A stretch of DNA of 64,000 bases, taken from positions 496,001 to 560,000 of the forward strand of contig NZ_BAAAFH010000003.1 in assembly GCF_039523435.1 (NCBI RefSeq). Direction: 5' to 3'. Source of the stretch: Wandonia haliotis (lineage in GTDB: Bacteria > Bacteroidota > Bacteroidia > Flavobacteriales_D > Crocinitomicaceae). Made by a program: the position numbers and the translations under genes. Positions 8,365-16,519 of the stretch are shown here, in pieces; position 1 is the stretch's first letter, and the number at the start of each line of letters is the position of its first letter. The notes below the pieces were generated by a model. That model had not been told where the DNA came from. It made no database searches and worked only from the letters and a program-made list of their open reading frames with translations.

Positions 8365-8490
8365 ACGTAATCATTTATGTTTTGGGAAGGAAGAAATGAA
8401 CTGGCAAAAATACTGTTAAAGCGTAATCCCGAGTGACGGGAGCAAACCTGACTGCAATCATCATTTCGTTTAATTAAAAAATTTTAGAAT
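8353..8490 (+). promoter_or_regulatory. Long hmgA 5' leader with pairing potential
   Basis: This makes up most of the 326-nt gap between the divergent genes. GAAATGA (8393-8399) can pair with TCATTTC (8461-8467), enclosing a small hairpin TCCCG-AGTGA-CGGGA (8427-8441). GGGA at 8384-8387 could alternatively pair with TCCC at 8427-8430, which would mask a Shine-Dalgarno-like sequence. I could not match it to a riboswitch class I know. Structure is inferred by eye only. Confidence 0.4.
8396..8419 (+). CDS. Possible 7-codon leader peptide upstream of hmgA
   Basis: ATG at 8396 opens a seven-codon frame reading MNWQKYC and ending in TAA. It is preceded by GGGAAGGAAG (8384-8393), one of the strongest Shine-Dalgarno-like sequences in this window, with a normal spacing to the ATG. 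The peptide holds Trp, Tyr and Cys, and the operon downstream degrades tyrosine, so a translation-sensing leader is conceivable. It may equally be chance: seven codons is very short and there is no coding evidence beyond the start context. Confidence 0.3.
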   Translation: MNWQKYC

Positions 8491-9648
8491 ATGCCGTTTT
8501 ATCATAAAATGGGAAAATTTCCACACAAAAGACATACGGTCTTTAAATCGGAGAGTGGAAATTTTTACTATGAAGAATTGTTTGGTACTGAAGGTTTTAG
8601 TAGCATGTCATCTCTTCTTTATCATGTACATCGCCCGACCATGATCCGGTCTGTGGGTGATCCTGTAGATCTTACGCCAGTGGCAGCTGTGGAAAAAAAT
8701 ATTACTTCCAGAATGCTGAACGGGTTTAATGTACAGCCGGAAGATGACTTTCTGCAAAGCCGTAAAGTTGTTTTATTTAACAATGATTTGAATATTACCC
8801 TGGCTGCTCCCCGTAAATCTCTTCGTTCGTACTTTTATAAAAATGCAGATGCGGACGAGATGCTTTTTGTACATAAAGGGACGGGTAAATTGCGTACTAT
8901 GTTGGGAAATCTTCCGTTTTCACCGGGAGATTATTTGATTGTTCCTCGTGGGATCACTTACCAGATAGATTTTGACTCGGAAGAAAATAGACTTTTTATT
9001 GTTGAATCATTTTCTCCGATTTTAACTCCGCGGAATTACCGGAATAAATTCGGGCAGTTACTGGAGCATTCTCCTTTTTGTGAAAGAGATCTTCGTGCTC
9101 CCGAGGAGTTAGAAACAATCGATGAGAAAGGAGATTTTCTGATTAAGATCAAAAAAGAAAATGTGATCCATGAAGTGGTCTATGCTGCTCATCCGTTTGA
9201 TGTGGTAGGGTACGACGGATATAATTTCCCGTATGCGTTTTCTATTCATGATTTTGAACCTATCACCGGACGTGTACACATGCCTCCTCCGATACACCAG
9301 ACATTCGAGGCACATAATTTTGTTGTGTGTTCATTCTGTCCACGATTATATGATTATCATCCGCAGGCGATACCTGCACCGTATAATCACAGTAATATTG
9401 ATAGTGATGAAGTGTTGTATTATGTAGACGGGGACTTTATGAGTCGGAACCATGTAGATAAAGGATATATTTCTTTACACCCTGCGGGAATCCCTCATGG
9501 ACCACACCCGGGGGCTATGGAGCGCTCTATCGGTCAGAAAGAGACACTTGAGCTGGCAGTTATGGTTGATACATTTAAGCCGTTGAAATTGACGCAACAG
9601 GCATTGGATTTGGCAGATAAGGACTATTACAAATCCTGGTTAGAATAA
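8491..9648 (+). CDS. hmgA: Homogentisate 1,2-dioxygenase
   Basis: The 385-residue product is a cupin-type non-haem iron dioxygenase that opens the ring of homogentisate to maleylacetoacetate in tyrosine and phenylalanine degradation. The iron-ligand region is visible: GRVHMPPPIHQTFEAHNF and the later HPAGIPHGPHPG segment carry the conserved His/Glu residues. An N-terminal cupin half (EMLFVHKGTGKL, FSPGDYLIVPRG) is also clear. It is shorter than the human enzyme (445 aa), as is usual for this bacterial branch. The ATG at 8491 is unambiguous. hpd, which makes its substrate, follows 54 nt downstream on the same strand. Confidence 0.95.
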   Translation: MPFYHKMGKFPHKRHTVFKSESGNFYYEELFGTEGFSSMSSLLYHVHRPTMIRSVGDPVDLTPVAAVEKNITSRMLNGFNVQPEDDFLQSRKVVLFNNDLNITLAAPRKSLRSYFYKNADADEMLFVHKGTGKLRTMLGNLPFSPGDYLIVPRGITYQIDFDSEENRLFIVESFSPILTPRNYRNKFGQLLEHSPFCERDLRAPEELETIDEKGDFLIKIKKENVIHEVVYAAHPFDVVGYDGYNFPYAFSIHDFEPITGRVHMPPPIHQTFEAHNFVVCSFCPRLYDYHPQAIPAPYNHSNIDSDEVLYYVDGDFMSRNHVDKGYISLHPAGIPHGPHPGAMERSIGQKETLELAVMVDTFKPLKLTQQALDLADKDYYKSWLE

Positions 9649-9702
9649 GTTAAGAATAAAAGTACAGCAGTAAATAGTAAAACTGCGAAAAGAGAAAATA
9701 CT

Positions 9703-10863
9703 ATGGCAAAAGAAGTAAAAAACGTAGAATACGGATTAGAAAAAATCTTTGAAGGAGCACAGGATTTCCTTCCACTTTTAGGTACGGATTATGTTGAGTT
9801 TTATGTAGGTAATGCGAAACAGGCAGCACACTATTATAAAACGGCTTTTGGTTTTCAGTCTCTGGCGTATGCGGGATTGGAAACAGGAGTGAAAGACAGA
9901 GCTTCGTATGTATTGAAACAGGATAAGATTCGTCTTGTTCTGACTACCGCTTTAACGAGTGATTCTCCGATCGGGGAGCATGTTAAAAAACATGGTGATG
10001 GTGTGAAGATTGTTGCTCTTTGGGTTGAGGATGCTCGTTCGGCATGGGAGGAAACAACGAAGAGAGGTGCGAAATCATTTATGGAGCCTACTGTAGAGGA
10101 AGATGAGCATGGCAAGATAGTTCGCGCCGGAATTTATACCTACGGAGAAACAGTTCACATGTTTGTTGAGCGTAAAGAATACAATGGAATTTTCCTTCCG
10201 GGGTATGAAGAGTGGACATCAGACTATAATCCGGCTCCTACAGGACTGAAGTTTATTGACCACATGGTAGGAAATGTAGGTTGGGGAGAAATGAACACCT
10301 GGGTGAAATGGTACGAAGATGTAATGGGGTTTGTTAACTTCCTTTCATTTGATGACAAACAAATACATACGGAGTACTCTGCATTGATGTCTAAGGTTAT
10401 GTCGAACGGAAACGGACGAATTAAATTCCCGATTAACGAACCTGCTGAAGGGAAAAAGCGCTCGCAGATTGAAGAATATCTTGATTTCTATGAAGGAGCC
10501 GGTGTTCAGCATATCGCGGTTGCAACAGATGATATCATTACAACTGTTTCTGATTTGAGAAGTCGTGGTGTGGAATTCCTTTCTACTCCTCCGAGATCTT
10601 ATTACGAAGCAATTCCGGAGCGTTTGGGAGAACACATGGGAATGATGAAAGAAGATATCAACGAACTGGAGAAGTTAGGTATTATGATTGATGCGGATGA
10701 GGAAGGATATCTGTTGCAGATTTTTACCAAGCCCGTAGAAGATCGTCCTACATTGTTCTATGAGATTATCCAAAGAATGGGAGCACGTGGATTCGGTGCA
10801 GGAAACTTCAAAGCATTATTCGAGTCGATTGAAAGAGAACAAGAGAAAAGAGGAACGCTATAG
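9703..10863 (+). CDS. hpd: 4-hydroxyphenylpyruvate dioxygenase
   Basis: A 386-residue two-domain vicinal-oxygen-chelate protein. The three iron ligands can be placed: His in FIDHMVGNV, His in GVQHIAVATDD and Glu in FYEIIQRMGARGFG, with the diagnostic GNFKALFESIEREQ at the C-terminus. It converts 4-hydroxyphenylpyruvate to homogentisate, the step before HmgA. It is the second gene of the hmgA-hpd operon. The remaining pathway genes (fumarylacetoacetase, maleylacetoacetate isomerase) are not in the window. Its TAG stop is the loop of the terminator hairpin. Confidence 0.96.
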   Translation: MAKEVKNVEYGLEKIFEGAQDFLPLLGTDYVEFYVGNAKQAAHYYKTAFGFQSLAYAGLETGVKDRASYVLKQDKIRLVLTTALTSDSPIGEHVKKHGDGVKIVALWVEDARSAWEETTKRGAKSFMEPTVEEDEHGKIVRAGIYTYGETVHMFVERKEYNGIFLPGYEEWTSDYNPAPTGLKFIDHMVGNVGWGEMNTWVKWYEDVMGFVNFLSFDDKQIHTEYSALMSKVMSNGNGRIKFPINEPAEGKKRSQIEEYLDFYEGAGVQHIAVATDDIITTVSDLRSRGVEFLSTPPRSYYEAIPERLGEHMGMMKEDINELEKLGIMIDADEEGYLLQIFTKPVEDRPTLFYEIIQRMGARGFGAGNFKALFESIEREQEKRGTL

Positions 10864-10887
10864 TAGCGTTCGCTTTTCTTCTTTTTT
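10853..10887 (+). terminator. Terminator at the end of hpd
   Basis: GAACGCTA (10853-10860) and TAGCGTTC (10864-10871) form an 8-bp stem whose 3-nt loop is the TAG stop codon; a T-rich tract follows to 10887. Confidence 0.75.
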
Positions 10888-10908
10888 AGAGTGTTAATAA
10901 GGAAGATA

Positions 10909-10944
10909 AAAAAAGGCTGTTACATTATTGTAACAGCCTTTTTT
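10909..10944. terminator. Strong bidirectional terminator between hpd and the metalloprotease gene
   Basis: A perfect 16-bp inverted repeat (10909-10924 and 10929-10944, core AAGGCTGTTACA) with a TTAT loop. A-run and T-run flanks make it functional on both strands, serving the two convergent genes. Confidence 0.9.
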
Positions 10945-10966
10945 GAGTAATGTTGGAAACTCTTTA

Positions 10967-13075
10967 TTATCTTTTCACAAATTGTTTTACAACTTTCCCG
11001 CTTCCTGAAACGACCTCTACAAGATACATTCCCTGGGCAAGATCTGTAGTTGAAATCATAATATCATTCGTTCCCGGCTTACCGTGAATACGGAATGTGT
11101 CGATAGCTTTCCCTGAAAGATCAACGACTTTGACGTCAAAGTCCATTGCATCCTGAATAGAAAGGCGCACAGTCAATTCATCAATTGTGGGGTTTGGAAA
11201 TAGATTAATATCTGAGATTAATGTATTCTCTTCGATTCCAAGTGGATCAACATCCCCCAAATACATATTAATATCATCCAGGTAGATGTTATTACCTCCT
11301 CCGTGTTGCCATTCAAACTTAACACGTAGTCCGTCTACATAGAAAGAACTGGAAATATTAGTGATGTGATTGGTAACCCAGTCATCCTGAGAAGTTGGAA
11401 CCCATGAAGAAAGCTGTGTTCCTAATGACATAGAAGATGAAAGTAATTGTCTTCGTGTTGACCAACTCTCACCACAGTTATTGGAGGCTGAAACACGTAA
11501 ACGGTCATCGTTAGATGAGCTTCTTTGTTTGAAGGAATAACGGAACGAAAGTGTAAGGTCATCGCCTGAGTTTAATCCGGATAAGTCAAAAGACCCACTG
11601 ATTAACTCGTCAACTCCTCCGCTTGGTTGCCCGATATTCTGAAGACGAACACTTTTCTGTCCCGTGTGAGCAGCAGCCTGAGTGATTTCCCACTCATTGT
11701 CGCTTCCTTGGTTATAAATGTTCCAAACACCGTTGGAAGACGCAATTGTACTATACGCTTCGAAACTTTCCATAAAAGGAAGAATCGATGTAGTTGGAAG
11801 TACACGGATATAGCCTGTTTTTGTCACCTGATCTGTACCTGACCCATCTCCGGAACTCAAAGTCACATTGTAGACCCCCGGAGTACTGTATGTAACAACC
11901 GGATTCTGAGCTGTTGATGTAGAAGGTGAACCTCCTTCAAATGTCCAGTTCCACTGTGTCGGGTTGAAGTAACTGTCATCCTGGAATTCAATAGAACTTC
12001 CTGCACATACATCACGAAGAGGAGCATAGAAGTCTGCTTTACAGAAAACCTCAGGATCATTCACTCCTGTAGCAGTAAGATTTGATGCTGAAACTATATT
12101 GTTTCGGCTTCCCACTGAAGAGTTAAGAGCTGCATGCATCCGCGCTTTTTGTCCTTCCGTAAACATTTTAGAGCAATACGAGTACTCCATAAAGTTTTCG
12201 ACATTATCCTTGACCCCATCACAGGTTGTTCCCTGAAGGTTACAGGATGTCCACCCAATGGTATTAGGTGTGTCGTTTACCCCATCATCATCAGAACAGT
12301 TACCTGCTTGTCCCGGATTGTTTGAATTCCCCCATAGGTGAGCAAGGTTCAACCAGTGTCCTACTTCGTGTGAAAGTGCAGTAGAAACAGAATTACTACT
12401 GGTTCCGATACGACCTACATAATTATGAAGAATCTTAATTCCGTTTGACATCGAGGTTCCTGACCAATTCGAAGGATAAGTAGTATATCCTGCTGCTCCG
12501 CCGGCATTAGCAACCACAAAAATATTCAGGTACATATTCCCGGGGAAATTCCCATGTACCTGCTGCACTGCCTGAACCTGATCGTTTCCGGAATCATCAA
12601 ATGTTGTTCCTGTTTCAGTTCGGGTAATCCCTTTGAAACAATCTCCGTTTGGTTTTTTCTTAGCAAGTTTAAACTCAACCTGAATGTCGGCAACAATCGA
12701 AAGAAACTCGGATTGCACCTGATTCCAGTTATTATTTTGTTTGTTAAAATCCTCATTCATACGTTCAACAGCATCAAGAATCTGTGCATCGGAAATATTC
12801 TCCGATCCATTCATGTGCAAGACGTGAAATACAACTGGAATAGTGTAAATCGAAACTTTTTGAAGAGGATTGTATTCGTTTTGGATGTATTGTTGAGTAA
12901 ACTGTTCAAGACGTTGAGCGGATAATTCCATTTCAGCACGAATTGCCGGATCAGACGCTTTCAATTCTTCCATGTGTTCAACGGTCCTACAAGGAAGGTG
13001 ACCATGGTCATTATGTTGACCAAACACTGCTGATGCGAAACCAATATGCATCAATAGCAGATATACTTTTCTCAT
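10967..13075 (-). CDS. Secreted M43-type zinc metalloprotease with PKD domain and T9SS sorting tail
   Basis: The 702-residue protein has a signal peptide ending near VFG-Q, a propeptide-like region, and a metzincin domain with HEVGHWLNLAHLWG (about residue 236; three zinc His and catalytic Glu) and a NFMEYSYC Met-turn about 65 residues later. This is the layout of pappalysin/cytophagalysin (M43) proteases. A PKD domain follows (about 360-440), then a beta-rich MAM/CUB-like segment. The C-terminus has NLFPNPTIDELTV...GMYLVEV and ends VKQFVKR, a type A T9SS sorting domain, so it is predicted to cross the outer membrane by the type IX system. The ATG at 13075 is preferred over 13093 for a standard signal peptide. 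Likely role: extracellular protein digestion. Confidence 0.9.
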   Translation of the reverse strand: MRKVYLLLMHIGFASAVFGQHNDHGHLPCRTVEHMEELKASDPAIRAEMELSAQRLEQFTQQYIQNEYNPLQKVSIYTIPVVFHVLHMNGSENISDAQILDAVERMNEDFNKQNNNWNQVQSEFLSIVADIQVEFKLAKKKPNGDCFKGITRTETGTTFDDSGNDQVQAVQQVHGNFPGNMYLNIFVVANAGGAAGYTTYPSNWSGTSMSNGIKILHNYVGRIGTSSNSVSTALSHEVGHWLNLAHLWGNSNNPGQAGNCSDDDGVNDTPNTIGWTSCNLQGTTCDGVKDNVENFMEYSYCSKMFTEGQKARMHAALNSSVGSRNNIVSASNLTATGVNDPEVFCKADFYAPLRDVCAGSSIEFQDDSYFNPTQWNWTFEGGSPSTSTAQNPVVTYSTPGVYNVTLSSGDGSGTDQVTKTGYIRVLPTTSILPFMESFEAYSTIASSNGVWNIYNQGSDNEWEITQAAAHTGQKSVRLQNIGQPSGGVDELISGSFDLSGLNSGDDLTLSFRYSFKQRSSSNDDRLRVSASNNCGESWSTRRQLLSSSMSLGTQLSSWVPTSQDDWVTNHITNISSSFYVDGLRVKFEWQHGGGNNIYLDDINMYLGDVDPLGIEENTLISDINLFPNPTIDELTVRLSIQDAMDFDVKVVDLSGKAIDTFRIHGKPGTNDIMISTTDLAQGMYLVEVVSGSGKVVKQFVKR

Positions 13076-13313
13076 TGTTTTTTGTTTTAGCAATTTAATT
13101 TAAAGCAACACAAAGTTTGGTTATGGGCTTAACCACTTGCAATATACGAAGAAAATCCCACAAATTTTTAAAAATGACGTAATGGTGAGTAAACGGTATG
13201 AACGGATGAGTGAACTGTAGAGCAGGAAGGATGAATCAGGAAAACAATTTTTTCGCAACAGGTTGTTGGTAGTAGAAAAATCATCCTTTGTAAAAAAAGG
13301 GGAGATCAATTTG

Positions 13314-13344
13314 TTGTTTTTTGACGGTTATTGCTGTAAATTTG
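13314..13344 (+). promoter_or_regulatory. Promoter of the small lipoprotein gene
   Basis: TTG (13314-13316), 20-nt spacer, TAAATTTG (13337-13344): consensus -33/-7 pair. The ATG is 14 nt further on. The rest of the 283-nt gap from 13076 holds no gene I can support. Confidence 0.65.
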
Positions 13345-13358
13345 ATAAAAAAGAAAAT

Positions 13359-13775
13359 ATGAAAGCCAGGAGTGTTTTAGTAGCGGGTCTGATGGGAGTA
13401 CTTTCATTGACTGCATGTAACAAAGAAAAGGTTACCGTTGACAATACAAAAGAAATTATTAACGAGGGAGAATGGAAGGTCACCTACTTCGAAGATAACG
13501 GAGAAAACGAAACGTATTACTTTGACGGTTATGTATTTACCTTCAATGATAACGGAACAGTCGTGGCGGTTAACGGATCCCAGTCTGTCTCGGGATCATG
13601 GTCTGTTAAGAAAGATGACGGACATGTAGAGTTGGATCTTACTTTTCCGGCCACAGCTAATTTTGATGAGTTAGATGATGACTGGCACGTAGTAGAGCAA
13701 ACAACGTCTAAAGTTGTACTGGAAGATCCGGATGATGATGGTCCTACAGATTATTTGACATTTGAAAAAATATAG
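13359..13775 (+). CDS. Small lipocalin-like lipoprotein
   Basis: A 138-residue protein with a lipoprotein signal (hydrophobic stretch then SLTAC-N). After the Cys comes a short linker and a beta-rich domain: GEWKVTYFEDNG, YVFTFNDNGTV, GSWSVKKDDG, VELDLTF. This W-x(2,4)-Y / F-x-F-x(2)-G-T / G-x-W pattern is typical of the lipocalin-like lipoproteins widespread in Bacteroidota, whose ligands are mostly unknown. The acidic C-terminal half (DELDDDW, DPDDDGPTD) could bind calcium, but that is speculation. The ATG at 13359 is chosen because it starts the signal peptide and follows a consensus promoter. Confidence 0.75.
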   Translation: MKARSVLVAGLMGVLSLTACNKEKVTVDNTKEIINEGEWKVTYFEDNGENETYYFDGYVFTFNDNGTVVAVNGSQSVSGSWSVKKDDGHVELDLTFPATANFDELDDDWHVVEQTTSKVVLEDPDDDGPTDYLTFEKI

Positions 13776-13800
13776 AATTATCCAACTTTAGATATGGATT

Positions 13801-13838
13801 AAGCGGTGGGGTAATTTACCCCACCGCTTTTTATTTTA
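13801..13838. terminator. Terminator between the lipoprotein and DUF3108 genes
   Basis: A perfect 13-bp inverted repeat (13801-13813 with 13817-13829, core GCGGTGGGGTA) around a 3-nt loop, followed on the plus strand by TTTTATTTT. It serves the plus-strand lipoprotein gene and lies within 5 nt of the convergent stop. Confidence 0.88.
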
Positions 13839-14616
13839 CCAAAGCAAGGTCGTGTTTTAGTCCGTTCCATTCAACAAGGTGTAGTTTTACTGTGCCTACA
13901 GGAATTTTAGCTTTCACAAGAACCGGAATACGATTTTTGTCATCCGTCACCCAGAAGTTAACATCGTCTTCACTTTCAAAGTAACGACCTGTCTGAACTA
14001 CCGGAACAAACTTCATACAACGAAAAGTCCCTTTGCGGATTTTGATCTCTTCTTTTCCCACATACTTAATTTTTAACGGATATATTTCATCGTCCATAAA
14101 ACATTTAAATTCGCTGATATCACCCACTTTCATGTTTTTGTAGTCCAGCGTTCGGGCATAATAAAAGGAGGAGATCATATCCTGAACCCCTACAGGAATG
14201 TCAAATAGCTTTCCTTTACCGTTATCGACTTTTTCTTTGTGTTGGTCAAAACGATAATCCTGTTGTAAACGGTACTTCCCTTCTTCCACACGACGTTTAA
14301 AATACCAGGGAAAAATCCCTTTCTGATCGATGTAGGTTTCGTATACGTCATTTACACGATAAAAAAGATTGAATGCACCAAGTGTTCTTCCGGTTCCTAC
14401 TACATGGTAAAGAGCCTGACCCTGGGCACCCTTCTTAGGAGTAGGTTTCACCTCTATTACAGCTTCTCCGGCATCTATAAATCCATAGGTTACACGATAA
14501 CGTAATCGTTCTCCAATAGAAAAACTTTCGTTTTTACGGGTTGGTAGTTTCAATTCGGATGAACTGAAGGAAAATCCGAGACTACCGGTTAACAAGAACA
14601 AAATTAAATTTCTCAT
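13831..14616 (-). CDS. DUF3108 domain-containing periplasmic protein
   Basis: A 261-residue protein with an N-terminal signal peptide and the DUF3108 pattern: FSIGERLRYRVTYGFIDAGEAVIEV near the start, GRTLGAFNLFYRVNDVYETYID, a YFKRRVEEGKYR strand and a late FWVTDDKNRIPVLVKAKIPVGTVKL element. DUF3108 proteins are beta-barrel-like periplasmic proteins of unknown function in many Gram-negatives. It has no operon partner, being divergent from the deacetylase operon and convergent with the lipoprotein gene. Family assignment is good; function is unknown. Confidence 0.85.
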   Translation of the reverse strand: MRNLILFLLTGSLGFSFSSSELKLPTRKNESFSIGERLRYRVTYGFIDAGEAVIEVKPTPKKGAQGQALYHVVGTGRTLGAFNLFYRVNDVYETYIDQKGIFPWYFKRRVEEGKYRLQQDYRFDQHKEKVDNGKGKLFDIPVGVQDMISSFYYARTLDYKNMKVGDISEFKCFMDDEIYPLKIKYVGKEEIKIRKGTFRCMKFVPVVQTGRYFESEDDVNFWVTDDKNRIPVLVKAKIPVGTVKLHLVEWNGLKHDLALVK

Positions 14617-14738
14617 AACGCAAAGTTTTTAGTTCTTCCTGATAGACAGATCAAAAAGCAGACCAAAATTTACAAAATTGCTAGGAGAAAGAAAATAACA
14701 GCGCGTTTGAATTCGACCTGAAGTCTGACTTATTACTG

Positions 14739-14746
14739 TATATTTG
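14739..14746 (+). promoter_or_regulatory. Candidate -7 box for the deacetylase operon
   Basis: TATATTTG, a perfect TAnnTTTG match, 26 nt before the TTG start at 14773. No TTG is found at normal -33 spacing. Confidence 0.4.
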
Positions 14747-14772
14747 CCAAGGTTAACCAAATTATCGAAGAC

Positions 14773-15534
14773 TTGAAATTACGGGTGCTAAATAGTTTTT
14801 CGATTATCCTTGTCGGGATACTCTTCCTTTTATTCTGGAAAGAGCCTGGCTTTTGGATTTCTTTTTCGCTCCTGGTTTTATCGTACCTGATTATTTTGAG
14901 TTTTGGTATTTTCAAATTGTCGTTGAATTTTTTTGCTCCTGCGATTACCTCCGGAGATGCGGATACGATTTATCTGACGTATGATGATGGCCCCGATGCA
15001 GAGCACACCAGCAGTATACTTGCTTTTTTAAAAGAGGAAGAGGTTGCTGCCAGTTTCTTTGTAATAGGTTCGAAGGTCGAGGAAAACCCGCAAACGATGA
15101 GGGAAATAGCGGGGGGGAATCATTTTATTGGAAACCATTCTTTCTCTCACGCACCACTCTTTCAGTTTTGGAAAACAAAAAGGGTTTTTGAAGATCTGAA
15201 AAAGTCTGCAGATACTATTGCCGTATATCAACACCCTTCTCGTAAGGCTTTTCGTCCACCGATAGGAATTATGAACCCTAATATTGCCAAAGCGGCGCTG
15301 CTAGTAAGAACAGCAATTATTGGCTGGAACAACAGAACATTGGATACGACAACCACCGATGTCGAAAAATTATGGCGTAGGACGAAGCGAAAGTTGGAAA
15401 AGGGAAAAACAATTGTTTTGTTGCATGATAACCGTCCTCAGGCACTTCAATTGACTAAACGAATTGTACAATGGGGAAAAGAGAACGGAATGAAGTTTGA
15501 TACGGTTGAGCATTTGATTAATGAGCTGACATGA
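14773..15534 (+). CDS. Polysaccharide deacetylase family protein (NodB homology), membrane-anchored
   Basis: A 253-residue protein with two hydrophobic segments (about residues 5-22 and 27-48) followed by a NodB-type domain: TYDDGPD (metal Asp, about residues 69-75), NHSFSH (metal His pair), RPPIG and LLHDN. Such enzymes remove acetyl groups from sugars or related substrates. The start is taken as TTG at 14773, since no ATG lies upstream of the membrane segments. Its stop overlaps the LolA-like gene by 4 nt (ATGA). With the next three genes it resembles part of loci that make aryl-polyene or flexirubin-type pigments or unusual lipids, where a deacetylase of this kind is a regular member (family knowledge). 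Confidence 0.85.
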   Translation: MKLRVLNSFSIILVGILFLLFWKEPGFWISFSLLVLSYLIILSFGIFKLSLNFFAPAITSGDADTIYLTYDDGPDAEHTSSILAFLKEEEVAASFFVIGSKVEENPQTMREIAGGNHFIGNHSFSHAPLFQFWKTKRVFEDLKKSADTIAVYQHPSRKAFRPPIGIMNPNIAKAALLVRTAIIGWNNRTLDTTTTDVEKLWRRTKRKLEKGKTIVLLHDNRPQALQLTKRIVQWGKENGMKFDTVEHLINELT

Positions 15535-16157
15535 AGAAATTGTTTACACTACTATTAGTAAGTTTTTTTTCCGGGCTGACAATTGCTCAGGAACAATTGA
15601 TGCAGAATCCGGAGGCTTTCAGGACCCGATTTTCGCAACAGGCAGAAAAGACCAAGCGAATTCAGAGTGAATTCACTCAGGACAAGTATTCTGCCTATTT
15701 TAAGGAGCCAATCCGTTCTTCGGGGATTTTTTATTACGATCAGTCCGGGAAGATGAGGTGGGAGCAGAAAAATCCTGAGAAGCACGTATTGTTGATAACG
15801 GGAGAGGAATTGCGAATTTGGAAAAAGGGAAAGGAGAGCCGATATAATCTTGCTTCTAACCGGCAGCTGTCGTTTATCAAACTAGTAATGATGGGAACGG
15901 TAAACGGAGATCTTCTTAGTAGCGGAAAGTTTGATATTCGTTATTTTGAGCAGAAGGATACATATAGACTGGAATTGACACCAAAAGACAGACGAATGAA
16001 AAATATGTTTGAGCGAATTGAGCTGTTTTTTGATCGGGAGAATGTACGTCTGACAAAAATGAAAATGATTGAATCTGTTGGAGAGTACACAGCTATTCAG
16101 TTCATAAATCCTATCTTTAACGCGCAAATTAGTCAAACACTATTTTCCGAATTCTAA
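15531..16157 (+). CDS. LolA-like outer-membrane lipoprotein carrier
   Basis: The 208-residue product has a signal peptide (KKLFTLLLVSFFSGLTIA) and the LolA-type half-barrel pattern: RIQSEFTQDKYSAYFKEPIRSSGIFYYDQSGKMRWEQKNPEKH, where 'F.Q.K....L..P..S.G.F.Y.....RW....P' is the family core. Because it sits inside a four-gene operon with a fatty-acyl dehydratase and a glycosyltransferase, it is more likely a dedicated carrier for a lipid product than the general LolA. It overlaps the upstream gene by 4 nt and the downstream start by 1 nt (TAATG). Confidence 0.85.
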   Translation: MKKLFTLLLVSFFSGLTIAQEQLMQNPEAFRTRFSQQAEKTKRIQSEFTQDKYSAYFKEPIRSSGIFYYDQSGKMRWEQKNPEKHVLLITGEELRIWKKGKESRYNLASNRQLSFIKLVMMGTVNGDLLSSGKFDIRYFEQKDTYRLELTPKDRRMKNMFERIELFFDRENVRLTKMKMIESVGEYTAIQFINPIFNAQISQTLFSEF

Positions 16158-16519
16158 TGGAAGCATATTTCACACTCGATACACACAGACAGGAAGAGGG
16201 TAAGGAGATCTTTGCTATTACGCTGAACAGGAAGCATCCGGTTTATAAAGGACATTTTCCGGATGTGCCGGTTACTCCGGGTGTAGTTTTAACGGATATC
16301 TGTCGTCAGTTGGCAGAGCATGCTCTTGATAAGAAATTACAACTGAAAGAGGCGAAGACGATCAAGTTTTTGGCTATGGTAAATCCTGAAATGACTCCGG
16401 CATTGGATGTGGAAATGATGCTTTCAGCGGAAAATGAGAGATACGCTGCAAGGATTGTGGGAAGTTTTGAGGGGAAAACCTATTTTAAAATACAGGCAGA
16501 TTTTGCAGGTGAACTATAG
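16157..16519 (+). CDS. 3-hydroxyacyl-ACP dehydratase-like hot-dog protein (FabZ-like)
   Basis: A 120-residue single hot-dog domain. The core HPVYKGHFPDVPVTPGVVLTDI aligns with the FabZ active-site segment (GHFPGxPxxPGV...E), keeping the His; the FabZ catalytic Glu appears to be replaced by Asp at LTDICRQ. It lies in a coupled operon with a LolA-like carrier and a glycosyltransferase, which points to a specialised acyl chain (polyene or hydroxy-fatty acyl) rather than housekeeping fatty-acid synthesis. No acyl carrier protein or ketosynthase is nearby, so those must be encoded elsewhere. The hot-dog assignment is sound; the substrate is not known. Confidence 0.8.
   Translation: MEAYFTLDTHRQEEGKEIFAITLNRKHPVYKGHFPDVPVTPGVVLTDICRQLAEHALDKKLQLKEAKTIKFLAMVNPEMTPALDVEMMLSAENERYAARIVGSFEGKTYFKIQADFAGEL

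Noticed and set aside
8353..8490. hmgA leader as a cobalamin or TPP riboswitch
   Set aside because: Fragments such as GGGAAGG and an AATCC..GGAGCA stretch recall the cobalamin class, but the required box order and pairing are missing, and the TPP CTGAGA element is absent.
12554..12925. A 123-codon plus-strand frame inside the metalloprotease gene
   Set aside because: It is antisense to the protease domain with no start context or family match.
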